The notes: generated by a model not told the origin, from the letters alone. 64,000 nt of DNA from Deltaproteobacteria bacterium RIFCSPLOWO2_12_FULL_60_19 (GCA_001798595.1 MGSS01000097.1:22333-86332), one strand, 5' to 3'; counted from the stretch's first letter, positions 35,589-45,747 are shown. A program made the numbers and translations.

Positions 35589-36131
35589 ATGGCACAGGAA
35601 GGAATAAATATCGTACTGGGGGGAATTTTACTTTTCCTCTTCGCATCCTCGTCCGTGAGCGTTTCGGTGGCGGCTGAAGCTAGGGACCCCACGAAAGAGA
35701 CCGTGCTCATAGGGGTCAACGAGGCCGGCGGCATGATGATCAAACTTGAGATCGAGCCGGCGCAGAGTATGTTCATGCAAATGCACGGGACCTGGACGGA
35801 GATGAAGCCTGCAAAGGGCGAGATTCATCACTTCGAAGTTAAGCCTGAGGACCCTGGTTCGAAGACACGGCTCCCCTATGCGTCGGTGAAGTTTCGCGCG
35901 GTCAACACGACCACCGGAAAAGCCGTGGAGAAAGAGCTCCATCCCATGTGGGGCGGCAGCGGTCTTCATTACGCGGCCAATGGTGCTCTGCCCGGGGACG
36001 GTGTCTATGTGGCTGAGGTCACGGTGGAGCCACCGACTTTTGCCCGCGGGCCCAAAAACAAAGAGATGTGGAGGAAGCCCGTGCGGACTGAATTCCGGTT
36101 TAATATGAAAAACGGTCAGGTCATTCCATAG
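35589..36131 (+). CDS. P19/Tp34-like periplasmic iron/copper-binding family protein (probable)
   Basis: MMIKLEIEPAQSMFMQMHGTW...ELHPMWGGSGLHYAANGALPGDGVYVAEVTVEPPTFAR. Confidence 0.55.
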   Translation: MAQEGINIVLGGILLFLFASSSVSVSVAAEARDPTKETVLIGVNEAGGMMIKLEIEPAQSMFMQMHGTWTEMKPAKGEIHHFEVKPEDPGSKTRLPYASVKFRAVNTTTGKAVEKELHPMWGGSGLHYAANGALPGDGVYVAEVTVEPPTFARGPKNKEMWRKPVRTEFRFNMKNGQVIP

Positions 36132-36139
36132 GCAAGATT

Positions 36140-36829
36140 ATGAGACGAGCAGTCGCCGTAATTTTGGGTGCTATGGCTTTGGCCTTTCAGGCTGTCCCTC
36201 TTGCAGCCGAGACAGTGCTCCTTAGGTCGGGCAAAGAGGTCGAGATCATCGACGGAGCTCTTCCCGAAACGGCCGCCGAGGAAGCTCTGCGCGAGGCATC
36301 GGATTGGCTCAAGAAAGGGCGGCTCGATTACGCGAGGGAAACCTGGCGGCTCCTCGTCGAAAAGGGCAAAGGCGCCGCTGCGGCGCGCGCCGCTTCCGCC
36401 CAGGAAAAGTTGCCCAAAATCGAGCACAGCAGTAACGTCATTCTGAAGAACGGAAAAATCATCACCGGCAAAGTCAAAGCGAACTTGCGCACGGATCTCT
36501 TGGGATTAGAGGGCAAGGAGGAGATTCCCATTTGGCAAATCGAAGAGATAATTGCGGAGTATCACCCCGGCTACAGCCAGGTAAGCAAAACCTACTATCC
36601 CTTGATCCTATTGGAGATCAAGCTTCGCGGCCAACAACTGAAGAGCTCAAGGATTACGCAGGAAGTCACGTTTGTAGTGGAGGGAGGCGACGGCTCCGTT
36701 ACCAAGGCTATCTTGGGCAAGGAATATGAGGTGTTACATCCTCAGGATCTAGGCGGCCAAATGGAGACCTTGACTGCGGATCGAATTCTCAAAGTCGTCA
36801 TCTACCCCGAGATTAGAAAGTTCGAATAA
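36140..36829 (+). CDS. Hypothetical exported protein
   Basis: 229 aa, signal peptide; operon position between P19-like and octaheme genes. Confidence 0.7.
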   Translation: MRRAVAVILGAMALAFQAVPLAAETVLLRSGKEVEIIDGALPETAAEEALREASDWLKKGRLDYARETWRLLVEKGKGAAAARAASAQEKLPKIEHSSNVILKNGKIITGKVKANLRTDLLGLEGKEEIPIWQIEEIIAEYHPGYSQVSKTYYPLILLEIKLRGQQLKSSRITQEVTFVVEGGDGSVTKAILGKEYEVLHPQDLGGQMETLTADRILKVVIYPEIRKFE

Positions 36830-37825
36830 ATGCGGCACCTCGAGGTCGGTGTCCTTTTAATATCCGCCGCTTTGCTGATCTTGTTGGTTCGGGGAGACGG
36901 CAAGGCCGCGGCCCCGTCGGCCCTCAATTTGCTTCATCCCGCCGATAAGTCCGTCGTAAGTGGCGCGGGCCTATCTCATATCATTGTCGAATTGAGCCAG
37001 CCGGCGAGCCTGTTAGTCCGCCTAAACGGCAAGCTTCAGGAAAACGCGAAGATCAAGGAAACGATTTACCACTATTCGGTTCGTCTGGATTTCGGTCTGA
37101 ATACGCTTGAGGTGGAAGCATCCGCGGGCGGAACGGTGCTGGCGCGGGACAAGCGCGACCTGTTTTTCTTTTCCCCGATCGCCAAAGAGAAAGAGATCCC
37201 GCAAGGATTTGTTTCAACTCCCTTTCACAAACTAGGATCGACGTCAGAAAAATGCAGGGCCTGTCACACTCTGGAGCCTCAAAGGACCGATCGTGCCCCT
37301 CCAACCCCCGGTGTTTCCACTTGCTACACCTGTCACAAAGAAATAACCCAGTTCAAGCAGGTGCACGGACCCGCGGCATTGTGGAACTGCTTGGCATGCC
37401 ATAATTCGAGTTCTGCGCCGCAAAAATATACGACCCCGGTCCCGGTGCGCGACCTTTGTTACGGCTGCCATATAGATCAGAAGAATTATTTTTTCTCCGC
37501 GCAGTTTCAACATGGCCCGACCGCCACCGGCATGTGCACCATTTGCCATAACCCCCACGCAAGCGACCACGAGTTTTGGCTGAAGAAAGAGCCGTGGGAC
37601 CTCTGCACGACCTGTCACAGTGACAAAGCATCGGGGCGGCATATTCTGGCTTGGGGCCCTACCGGCGACACGCATCCGACGCGGGGCCGCCCCGACCCTA
37701 TGAAACCGGAGAGAGAGTTCAGTTGCCGCAGCTGCCACAACCCGCATGCGTCCAATGCGCCCAAGCTGTGGAACTTCGATGCCACCACAGCCTACCAGCT
37801 TTGCTGGACCTGCCACAAAAAATAA
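36830..37825 (+). CDS. Octaheme c-type cytochrome (doubled-CXXCH type)
   Basis: 8 CXXCH motifs (CRACH, CYTCH, CLACH, CYGCH, CTICH, CTTCH, CRSCH, CWTCH). Confidence 0.92.
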   Translation: MRHLEVGVLLISAALLILLVRGDGKAAAPSALNLLHPADKSVVSGAGLSHIIVELSQPASLLVRLNGKLQENAKIKETIYHYSVRLDFGLNTLEVEASAGGTVLARDKRDLFFFSPIAKEKEIPQGFVSTPFHKLGSTSEKCRACHTLEPQRTDRAPPTPGVSTCYTCHKEITQFKQVHGPAALWNCLACHNSSSAPQKYTTPVPVRDLCYGCHIDQKNYFFSAQFQHGPTATGMCTICHNPHASDHEFWLKKEPWDLCTTCHSDKASGRHILAWGPTGDTHPTRGRPDPMKPEREFSCRSCHNPHASNAPKLWNFDATTAYQLCWTCHKK

Positions 37826-37858
37826 TGGAACTGGGGATTGTGGCTCCCGGATTCTGAA

Positions 37859-38407
37859 TTACAGGTTATGGCAAGAAAAACAGAGGCGGGAGCCGGAATT
37901 GCTCATCACCAGCTTCGCCCGTAGCTGCGAATTGGAATCGTGGCAGCTTGTGCAACCTACCTGACCATTTTCCAGTTTCACTGCCGGGTCAAGCAGGCTT
38001 GGATGTTTCAACCGTCCCCTGCTCTTGAGAGAAGCCGGGAGATAGTCAACCCCGACAGGGTGACCGCGGTCGACGCAGAAATCCCCCGGCGTATCCCCCT
38101 GAAAATTTCCCCGCTGGCTGAAATCCTGGCTGAGAATGTTGCGCCCTATGGTCCCGTCGTGACAAGTCAGGCAGAAGCGGGAGCCTCGAAGCATCTCACT
38201 CGCGATATTTCCGTAATTGTCGAACGGCAAAGCCGGGCCCGCGTAAACCGCCACGAAGGCACAGGTCAGCAACCAGGAGAGAACTGAACCCCCAAAGGAA
38301 AGATCCACGATGGCTAAAGACCCAAGCGAGAGCTTCACGGTTGCACCCCTTTGACCCGAATCATCGCCGTCTACGCAGGCTGTAAACGAAAGGGCGGCTT
38401 CCGTCAA
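37859..38407 (-). CDS. Small multiheme c-type cytochrome (3 CXXCH); start uncertain
   Basis: CLTCH, CTSCH, CFSCH; signal-like segment VLSWLLTCAFVAVYAGPA. Confidence 0.75.
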   Translation of the reverse strand: MTEAALSFTACVDGDDSGQRGATVKLSLGSLAIVDLSFGGSVLSWLLTCAFVAVYAGPALPFDNYGNIASEMLRGSRFCLTCHDGTIGRNILSQDFSQRGNFQGDTPGDFCVDRGHPVGVDYLPASLKSRGRLKHPSLLDPAVKLENGQVGCTSCHDSNSQLRAKLVMSNSGSRLCFSCHNL

Positions 38408-38432
38408 GCGCCGCTTGCCCGGCGCACAGCGG

Positions 38433-38873
38433 CTAGCGGAACCTCTTGAGGCCCAGCAGATAGGCGGTCAGATCATCCATGTCCGCATCCGAGAGCTTCA
38501 CCGGCGGCTTGACCGAGGTAGGGATGATCGAGCGAGGATCGGAGAGATATCTGCGAAACCAATAGGCATCGGTGTGGCTCTCTCCCGCGCGGGCGAGGTC
38601 AGGACCGAGCTTGCCCCCTTTGCCATCCAACGTGTGACAGGTAGGACACCCCCAGGATTGATAAATCCGCTCCCCTCTCTGTGGATCTCCTTTCGGCGGA
38701 GCTCCCGGGATTGCGGGCATCCCCGGGACTCCGGACGGGGGATAGATGGGAGAGATTGGCTCAGGGATTTTCCGCTTGGTTGGGGGCTGTGCGGCAAAGG
38801 CCGCAGCGCTCATCAAGCAAAGGCTCAGGCTCAGCCCTAAGAGATAAACACAACGCCGAAACGTAATTTTCAT
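38433..38873 (-). CDS. Monoheme cytochrome c
   Basis: Signal peptide; SWGCPTCHTLDGKGGKLGPDLARAGE...DLTAYLLGLK. Confidence 0.88.
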   Translation of the reverse strand: MKITFRRCVYLLGLSLSLCLMSAAAFAAQPPTKRKIPEPISPIYPPSGVPGMPAIPGAPPKGDPQRGERIYQSWGCPTCHTLDGKGGKLGPDLARAGESHTDAYWFRRYLSDPRSIIPTSVKPPVKLSDADMDDLTAYLLGLKRFR

Positions 38874-38885
38874 AGCTCGCCTCCT

Positions 38886-39539
38886 TTAATAATAAAACGC
38901 CGATGTGCTGTTTAGCTTGTCCAAAGAAACCTCGATTTCTTTCTCCGTTCGCGCCTCCACCGGCAGGAGCCAATAGTAGTGAACCTCCATGCCGGCGATT
39001 TCAAAATGGGCGTAGACAAGATAGCGTCCCGGAACAATTCCGGCGAAAGTGAATTTACCTTCGGAATCCGTTTTTGTCTTGGCAAAAGTATGCTTGGCTA
39101 TAAGCTCGTTCGCCTCTTTTGCGTAGGTCTCCTTGAGCTCGGCGAGTTTAGCCCGCTCCTGTCTGAGAACTACGCTCTTTCTATCCGTCTCTGCTTTACT
39201 GCCCCGTCCGGCGCGGAGAAGATCATCTTGCGCTTTGTTGACCACCCCAAGCTGCTTGTTGATCGTAGGCAAGCGATTCTGGCGCAGCGCCGCCAGATTC
39301 GCCTCAAAACTTCCATCTCCTCGAAGTATCATGACTTCCACGCCGGCGCCTCGCATGACGAGGTCGCCTTCGAGCTTTCCCGATGGGCTGATAAAGACCG
39401 CCCCTTGGATCTTAGCCTGGCCCTCCGCTGGTTCTACCACAGACGGAAGAAGCCATAGAAACAGAGCGGCCAGCGCAGACAACCGGTTTACCGTTCTCTG
39501 TTTTTGCTTAGCGTTTAGTCTCTGACCATACGGATTCAT
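38886..39539 (-). CDS. Exported protein with carboxypeptidase-regulatory-like/FN3-like domain and coiled coil
   Basis: TKTDSEGKFTFAGIVPGRYLVYAHFEIAGMEVHYYWLLPVE. Confidence 0.65.
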   Translation of the reverse strand: MNPYGQRLNAKQKQRTVNRLSALAALFLWLLPSVVEPAEGQAKIQGAVFISPSGKLEGDLVMRGAGVEVMILRGDGSFEANLAALRQNRLPTINKQLGVVNKAQDDLLRAGRGSKAETDRKSVVLRQERAKLAELKETYAKEANELIAKHTFAKTKTDSEGKFTFAGIVPGRYLVYAHFEIAGMEVHYYWLLPVEARTEKEIEVSLDKLNSTSAFYY

Positions 39540-39552
39540 AGCTGTCCCCTTT

Positions 39553-41625
39553 TTACGGCAGGTCTCCCGACGGCGGCCGATAGCTAAACCCGCTCATCAC
39601 AGCATTGCTGGGCGCGTGGCACTGGACCCAGCAACGCCGCTCCTTTGTAAGGGTGCTGAACTCCCACTCGGGCTTGGCCCTCCCGCCAATGGCGCGGACA
39701 TCGGGGTGAAAATTGACCAGCCGCGACGGAGTGCTCGGTGGCGGCGTGGTGGTAACGAAGCCGCTGATGTTGTACTGCGTGTTGGGCGCCTCCTGGTTGC
39801 TGTGGATATTATAGTGGCACGACTTGCACACGGCTCGCGCTTTGTCCACCTTATCGACCAAATGAAACCAGTGGAGGTTGCCCTTGCCCCTGTCGTTGGC
39901 GCAACCGCCGCAGCCTTCGTCATCAAAATTGCTCCGCGCGCCCTCACCGAACCTGCGCGACGTGAGCCGATTGACGTCATGGCAGCGAAAACAGAGATTG
40001 AAATTCGCCGAGCTCCAGAACGACGGCCCCGGGAGCGTGGTTTCATACCTAGCGCGGCGAATGCTCCCATAACTCGACCCGTGGGGCCCCACAGCAGTGG
40101 AGACCGACCCGTAGCTCGGTGCCCGGCCGGAGGTGCTCTCATAGGCTTCGCTGTTGTGACAATCGGTGCATTTGATGACCGAGTTGGTATTGAGGCCGTT
40201 GGGGGTGAGTTGATCGTTTAGGTTGGCAGAGCGATTTCGTCCGGGCCCTCCTATGGGATGGAACGCGCTGTTGGCGGTCTGGAACTCGATTTTCTTGTTG
40301 CTCGGCGTGGCGCCGCTCGGCAGCGTGCCCACACCGATGACGGTAGAATAGGTGTCCCCGTGACAACGAAGGCAGATGGGATATTGTTGCGCGCTCGGCG
40401 CGCCATCGGCCGGCGCCGGATCATTGATGACGTTCTGGACGGTATTACCGCTCAGGTCGATGCCGCGCATTCCCTCCGTGCGGTTCGTCCTTTTAACCTT
40501 GTGCGGATTGTGACAGTCCACGCACTCGACATGTTTCGAGTCCGTAAAGCGCGGGTCGGGCGCGGCCTGTCCAGGCTTTAGCAGAACTCCTTCCGGCAAA
40601 CCCGTCGGGGGAGTGGGAATGAAAACCGGTTTGTGCCCCGCATAGGACGCTATCGGCATACGCGAGATCTTGTTAAACTCGGACTGAATATCCTGGGCTA
40701 TCCCACCCGCGGCTGCCGACTTATGGCATAGGTAGCAGGTCTCTTCTATCGCCGAGGCGCCACCAACGGCTGCGTTGCGCAAAAGCCTCTCCGCCCCGTC
40801 GACCGTATGCGGGGTATGGCAGCCAAAACAGGAGTGGTCCCTCACCTGCGTCGTAGTCTGGTTCTTCGGCCAGAAAAAAGTGTCCGACTCATGCGTGCTT
40901 CCGACCCAGCCGGGCTTCTGATGGCAGGTGAGGCACAGGTTGTCGCTTTGCCCCGTAGGACTCTTGCGCAGGAATTTGCCGATCCTCCCCTCGTGCGGGT
41001 CGTGACACGAGGTGCACTGCACGGAGTCAATCACACCGGGATTGGCTCCCGGATAGAGCTTGATTGGCCCAGTGAGGAGCGCTGGATCGACCAGCTCCTG
41101 ATCGGCGGAGCGGAGCGCCTGGTCGAAGACAAACGAGATCGGATGATCGTTGGTTAAAGTCGTACCGATCAGAGTCGCGCCAAGCGGCAAGGGCGCTTCC
41201 AAGCCGCTCACTACGCTGGGCTGACCGCCAAGGTTACGCACGGAGCCGATCGCGATCGTTCCATCATGACAACTGAGGCAGAGTTTCGAGTAGCTCGTGG
41301 GTTGGCCCACGGAGGCTTGCAGTGAAGGGCTGGTGTATGGCACATAGTTGCCCGAAGCAAATTCCCGGTTCCAAAGAGGAGGCTGGAGAGGGTTGGCGCC
41401 GTGCGGCGTGTGGCAGAAAACACAGATCTGAGTCTCCGTGGTTGCCTTGATAGCTCCTGGACCCGTGACCGAGAGGTTGTGCTTGGTCTTGGCAATCCCC
41501 GTTACCTGGCCTATGGCATGCGGTGAGCTCAGAATCAGGATGAGGCCGACGATCTGAATAGTTGCCGCAGATTTCAATGCGCAATTTGAGATTTGCAATT
41601 TGAGATTCCTATCTTCGCGGCCCAT
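39553..41625 (-). CDS. Dodecaheme-type c-type cytochrome
   Basis: 690 aa with 11 CXXCH plus one CX3CH (CWVQCH). Confidence 0.92.
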   Translation of the reverse strand: MGREDRNLKLQISNCALKSAATIQIVGLILILSSPHAIGQVTGIAKTKHNLSVTGPGAIKATTETQICVFCHTPHGANPLQPPLWNREFASGNYVPYTSPSLQASVGQPTSYSKLCLSCHDGTIAIGSVRNLGGQPSVVSGLEAPLPLGATLIGTTLTNDHPISFVFDQALRSADQELVDPALLTGPIKLYPGANPGVIDSVQCTSCHDPHEGRIGKFLRKSPTGQSDNLCLTCHQKPGWVGSTHESDTFFWPKNQTTTQVRDHSCFGCHTPHTVDGAERLLRNAAVGGASAIEETCYLCHKSAAAGGIAQDIQSEFNKISRMPIASYAGHKPVFIPTPPTGLPEGVLLKPGQAAPDPRFTDSKHVECVDCHNPHKVKRTNRTEGMRGIDLSGNTVQNVINDPAPADGAPSAQQYPICLRCHGDTYSTVIGVGTLPSGATPSNKKIEFQTANSAFHPIGGPGRNRSANLNDQLTPNGLNTNSVIKCTDCHNSEAYESTSGRAPSYGSVSTAVGPHGSSYGSIRRARYETTLPGPSFWSSANFNLCFRCHDVNRLTSRRFGEGARSNFDDEGCGGCANDRGKGNLHWFHLVDKVDKARAVCKSCHYNIHSNQEAPNTQYNISGFVTTTPPPSTPSRLVNFHPDVRAIGGRAKPEWEFSTLTKERRCWVQCHAPSNAVMSGFSYRPPSGDLP

Positions 41626-42676
41626 CCGCCCCGGCCTCTCTTAAATACTGAAAAACCTGAATCCTGTTATTGTAAGAGTCGGCCACATAGATGCGGTCCT
41701 GCGGGTCGATGTAGATCCCCGTCGCCAACCAGAACTGCCCCGGACCGTTGCCCGGCCCGCCGAAGTTCAGCAGCAACCGCCCTGTCCGGTCAAAGATTAT
41801 GACCGTGTCAAAAAGCCCCTCCACAACATACACGTGTCCCTCGCTGTCGATGGCGATCCCCTTGGGCTTGGAGAAATCGCCCAGCGCGTCTCCGAGACGG
41901 CCAAAAAGGGAGATAAGGTTTCCCTGAGGATCGAAGACCTGGACACGGAAGTTAAGCGAGTCGGTCACGTAGAGAAAGCCCTTTCGGTCCACGGTGATAT
42001 TGGTGGGAAAGTTGAATTCACCGCTGCCATTCCCCCGGCGGCCGAATCGGCGTTGAAGTTTTCCCTGCGGATCGTAGACCAGAACCTCGTGCTGGAGGAC
42101 ATCGACCACGTAGATGAGTCCGTTGACCGGGTTGTAGGCGATACCCGCGGGCCTTTTCAGGCTCCCTTCACCGCCGATCTCGCCGATGAGTTTTCCTCCG
42201 GTGTCGTACTTCAATACGCGGCCCAGCTCCGCATCCGTGACGAATATCTGTTCCTGCGCGCCGATCGCGATATCGATCGGGAACTTCAATTTTTCCGGAT
42301 CGCCGATCTTGTTGTAGCTTTTCCCTTCGGGATCGAATACGTGGATCAGCCGGGCCACCGAGTCGACCACATAGATCCTTCCCCTGGCGTCCGTCTGAAT
42401 GCCGTAGGGTTTGACGATCCTTTCATCTTCGCTTCCGACGACAAACTCCCAGATCCTGCGCCAAAAGGATTTGGCGATCCCCAGGTCCTTGGGTGTGGCG
42501 ATTGTCCTAAGATATCTAATCCTAGGGGTTTCCGGCGGATTGGGCCAGGCCAACTCCGGAGCTGGCTGGGGCACCTCGGGAGGGGGCGCTCCCACCAGGG
42601 CGCATCCCTTAACTGCACAAGATACCAGGAAAAGTATAAGACCGGCCGTAACGATAAAATGCTTTATCGGCTTCAT
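41609..42676 (-). CDS. NHL-repeat / six-bladed beta-propeller lipoprotein
   Basis: Lipobox LFLVSCAVKG; repeated GIAxDSEGHVYVVEGLFDTVIIFD-type blades; start at MKPIKHF. Confidence 0.88.
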   Translation of the reverse strand: MKPIKHFIVTAGLILFLVSCAVKGCALVGAPPPEVPQPAPELAWPNPPETPRIRYLRTIATPKDLGIAKSFWRRIWEFVVGSEDERIVKPYGIQTDARGRIYVVDSVARLIHVFDPEGKSYNKIGDPEKLKFPIDIAIGAQEQIFVTDAELGRVLKYDTGGKLIGEIGGEGSLKRPAGIAYNPVNGLIYVVDVLQHEVLVYDPQGKLQRRFGRRGNGSGEFNFPTNITVDRKGFLYVTDSLNFRVQVFDPQGNLISLFGRLGDALGDFSKPKGIAIDSEGHVYVVEGLFDTVIIFDRTGRLLLNFGGPGNGPGQFWLATGIYIDPQDRIYVADSYNNRIQVFQYLREAGADGPRR

Positions 42677-42709
42677 CCTGGCATGCTGGGAGGTCCAACA
42701 ATTAGCCAA

Positions 42710-42725
42710 TGCAAAATCCTTGCCT
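42710..42725 (-). promoter_or_regulatory. Sigma54 promoter candidate
   Basis: Minus AGGCAAGGATTTTGCA, GG-N10-GC, ~35 bp upstream of the 42676 start. Confidence 0.55.
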
Positions 42726-42773
42726 AGAGCGCTTCATTGTAATCGTCCAGCTCGCCAAAGGTCAATACAGCCC

Positions 42774-44477
42774 TCAAAAACGGAATCTGAAGGGCCGATT
42801 GATCGTGATCATCACGGCGTGCGCCTGCCCGGGCTGGTCAAAGCTCTTATGGGATTCGAAGCGGTACTCGAAATTAACCGTCGATTGACCGAATTGGTAA
42901 AGCGCCCGAGTTGTTAGTTCATAGCGGGTCAGCTGGTTCAAGGTATCGGTTTCCCACAGGCCGCTCAGCTGAATGGTTAACCGATCTCTAGGCCGATAGT
43001 TGACGTTAGCCGTGACGCGCATCAGCCAAGAGGAGCTTATATCGGTCTGAGTTCGGACCGCGTTCGCCCCCAGATCGAGATAGAGTTGCGGGATACCCGT
43101 GTAACTCAAGCCGCTGCCGATGGCGATGGTTGTCTGCTTCGAGGAGATCGTGGCCTCGCGATCGGAAAATGTGGCATCCTCGCGGAAAAAATCCGCGTTG
43201 GAGCGCAAAATAAGGCTTGGGGTAACGGGCGCGTCGGCGCGCAAGCTTGCCTGGTGGCGATTCCGCTCTGTGAGAGTGCGCTCCAGAGTAAACATATAGT
43301 CGCCGCGTAGGCGTACCGGTTTAAGAAAAGTGCTCTCAAGACCCGCGTGAACCTGTTGGGTCATGCCTATATTGGTCTCTTCCGATCCTTCTTTGGTGTA
43401 GGAAACGCCGGCGCCGTAGTCGACACTGGCGATCAGGGAGGGGAAGTAGGTCGATACCACGGATGTTCCCAAAGACCCGTTCGCGAGCAGCGAGTTCCCC
43501 GTGGATGTTCCCGAAGACCCGTTCGCGAGGGGCGAGTTCCCCATCTCGCCGGAGTCGAACCGCCGGGAGACGAAAGTGGCGGCGAAGGGCCTGATCGACA
43601 GGGTCGGATACGGCTGATACGCTTTGGACAAGCTCCCATTGGCATCCAGGGTGGTCTGTTCTTGCCCATCGATGCTTGTGTTTCGGACCCCGAGGCCTAA
43701 GCTGCGGGTGAGAGTCGGGTCGGGCCGGTTAAGCAGAGAGAAGTTGGCGCCCATGCTGCGGCTCCCCTCTTGCATGAAATAGTCTCCTATCAGTCGCAGG
43801 GTCGTGGCCGGGCTCCAGGGGGTTGTGTCGCTGAACCTGCCGAAGTGTCTTAAGATAGAAGTGCCCTGGACGTTGTCGGAAAAATGCTGTACGCCAAATT
43901 CCGCGTCGACGTCGGAGTCGAAGATCCTTTTCGCCAAACGCAAGGTACCCGTGGTGAAGGTGGTGTCGGCTTCTGTTTGTCCCGTGTTTTGAATGTTGAC
44001 CCGATCAAAGTTAAGAAAAACCGACGGCCACTCCTGATAGACGACCCGCCAGCTCCCGCCGAAGGATAGGACGTCCGTATTTGAAGCGCTGGTAAGACGA
44101 GATTTAGAGAAGCGGAGATCCAGCGGATAGGGTTTCCCCGGTAGCAACGTGACGTTAGTGAGCAGCGATAGCAAACGGGAGTCGACGGCCGCGGATTGCT
44201 GATTGGAACTGAGATCCGACGTTGACAGGGCGCCTGCGATGTTAAACGTGGCGAGACGCGCGTCGAGGATGTTTCCCTGGAGTCCCAAATTGTAACTGTT
44301 GGTCCTAGCCATGCTCCAGTTGGCGACCTCTCCCTCTATCTGCTTCGAATAACTGAAACCGCTCCCTAGATTCCCGGAAACATTAAGGCCCAATTGCGCC
44401 GTCGCGTCCGTCAAATTGAGAAAGAAGGAAGCGGCGAAAACCAAAAGCAGTGTGTTTGTCCGGGGATGGCGCATCAA
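42774..44477 (-). CDS. Predicted outer-membrane beta-barrel protein
   Basis: Signal peptide; alternating amphipathic strands throughout, C-terminal terminal-Phe-type strand (AHAVMITINRPFRFRF). Confidence 0.75.
   Translation of the reverse strand: MMRHPRTNTLLLVFAASFFLNLTDATAQLGLNVSGNLGSGFSYSKQIEGEVANWSMARTNSYNLGLQGNILDARLATFNIAGALSTSDLSSNQQSAAVDSRLLSLLTNVTLLPGKPYPLDLRFSKSRLTSASNTDVLSFGGSWRVVYQEWPSVFLNFDRVNIQNTGQTEADTTFTTGTLRLAKRIFDSDVDAEFGVQHFSDNVQGTSILRHFGRFSDTTPWSPATTLRLIGDYFMQEGSRSMGANFSLLNRPDPTLTRSLGLGVRNTSIDGQEQTTLDANGSLSKAYQPYPTLSIRPFAATFVSRRFDSGEMGNSPLANGSSGTSTGNSLLANGSLGTSVVSTYFPSLIASVDYGAGVSYTKEGSEETNIGMTQQVHAGLESTFLKPVRLRGDYMFTLERTLTERNRHQASLRADAPVTPSLILRSNADFFREDATFSDREATISSKQTTIAIGSGLSYTGIPQLYLDLGANAVRTQTDISSSWLMRVTANVNYRPRDRLTIQLSGLWETDTLNQLTRYELTTRALYQFGQSTVNFEYRFESHKSFDQPGQAHAVMITINRPFRFRF
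43458..43544. repeat. In-gene tandem duplication (2 x ~42 bp) in the barrel gene
   Basis: (C)CACGGATGTTCCCAAAGACCCGTTCGCGAGCAGCGAGTTC / CCGTGGATGTTCCCGAAGACCCGTTCGCGAGGGGCGAGTTC. Confidence 0.85.
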
Positions 44478-44833
44478 TACCCCTTCATCGACCTCTGCTT
44501 CTTGCGGTAGACGGGAACGGCTAATCCCTGTTTTCTAAGGGAACGGAGATCCCGCTTGATGGTGCTTTTGCTGGTTAGAAGAAGATTTGTCAGATCCTCG
44601 TAGGCAAGAAGCGCTTCCTGTTCATGAGCCTCTGTGCAGAGGCGCAAGAGGCGGGCCTGACGCAAAAAAGCCAGTCCCCGGTTGACAAGGATCTCATCAT
44701 CCTCCTCGGCGATGACGGTGAGAAGCACCGTTTTTTTTCTCAGAGATAACGTGGCGGGCTTTGCGATATAGGCATCGTGGAGTATCTTTCCTCGTTCGTG
44801 GAGTGGTTGTTCAAGGAATTTCACCGCTTCCAT
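44474..44833 (-). CDS. DUF1670-like / HTH protein
   Basis: 119 aa; QARLLRLCTEAHEQEALLAYEDLTNLLLTSKSTIKRDLRSLRKQGLAVPVYRKKQ. Confidence 0.55.
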   Translation of the reverse strand: MEAVKFLEQPLHERGKILHDAYIAKPATLSLRKKTVLLTVIAEEDDEILVNRGLAFLRQARLLRLCTEAHEQEALLAYEDLTNLLLTSKSTIKRDLRSLRKQGLAVPVYRKKQRSMKGY

Positions 44834-44883
44834 ACAGCTCTCCTATCGGCTCATTTGACCCTTATTTTTTTTGGGCAAAAAAA

Positions 44884-44910
44884 GGGCTCGGTGACGTTCC
44901 CGAGCCCTTC
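44884..44910 (-). terminator. Rho-independent terminator for the tetraheme gene
   Basis: Minus: GGGCTCGG-GAACGTCA-CCGAGCCC followed by TTTTTTT. Confidence 0.8.
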
Positions 44911-44925
44911 TTACTCTCCTTATCT

Positions 44926-45717
44926 TTACTTTAGATGGCAGGTGATACAGAGGGCGCTGGCAGTATTGGCGGCCCGTAGAAACATCACGCTTCCCCCGGT
45001 CCCGCTCTGGGCGGCAAAGCTCCTGGCCTCATGGGGATCATGACAGGAGCCGCACTCCACCTTCGCAGTCGCTTGACTCGATCCATAAAGGGGTAAAGTG
45101 ACCGTACCGTTCACTACGGTCCACCTGTTGCCAGAGCCGGCTGAAGCTCTAAAGCCGGCCGCATGGGTGTCCTCGCCGATGGCGCCCCCTGTCCCATAGC
45201 TAAGGGCATCAGCGTAATTCATCGACACCGGATGGTCGTCGCTGAGATCCCTGCCGATAAGAGCCATATTGTTGACCCCCGGAGGAACAGTGCCGATCTG
45301 GTTGCTGGAATCAGGGTTGGGAACAAACGCTGCCCCACTCCCTCTGCCTGGCCAGTTGATCAATTGATTCAAGCCCAAGGTTCCATCATGACAGCTCAGG
45401 CAGGCCTTGGAGACTCCGGTGGGAGGGTTGCTTCGCGCGGCGTCAACCGTGTAGCTGTTATAGACCGTGAATGCGCCACCTGTGGTCGGGTCGTAATTCC
45501 TGTTCCACAGAGGAGCCCAATCTCCAGCAGGATCAATCGCCTTTTTACCCCCGTGCGGCGTATGGCAGTATACGCAGATTTCGTCCACTGCGCCTTTTAT
45601 ACCGTTAGGGCCGCCGGAACTCAGATTATGCAGTGAGCTTGCGATCTGGGCAGATGCAAGGGAGGCGAAGGCTAAGAACCCGATCCCCACTGCAACCAAT
45701 GTGATAAATTTTTTCAT
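44926..45717 (-). CDS. Tetraheme c-type cytochrome (doubled-CXXCH type)
   Basis: CVYCH, CLSCH, CGSCH, CITCH; signal peptide. Confidence 0.9.
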   Translation of the reverse strand: MKKFITLVAVGIGFLAFASLASAQIASSLHNLSSGGPNGIKGAVDEICVYCHTPHGGKKAIDPAGDWAPLWNRNYDPTTGGAFTVYNSYTVDAARSNPPTGVSKACLSCHDGTLGLNQLINWPGRGSGAAFVPNPDSSNQIGTVPPGVNNMALIGRDLSDDHPVSMNYADALSYGTGGAIGEDTHAAGFRASAGSGNRWTVVNGTVTLPLYGSSQATAKVECGSCHDPHEARSFAAQSGTGGSVMFLRAANTASALCITCHLK

Positions 45718-45747
45718 GGGCGTTATCTCCTTTCGGTCAGACCTTAG

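Noticed and set aside
29446-37825. Dissimilatory nitrite/sulfite reductase or hydrazine/hydroxylamine-type octaheme enzyme
   Set aside because: No catalytic CXXCK or tyrosine cross-link context recognised; the cytochromes look like electron carriers (doubled CXXCH), so no enzyme identity is claimed.
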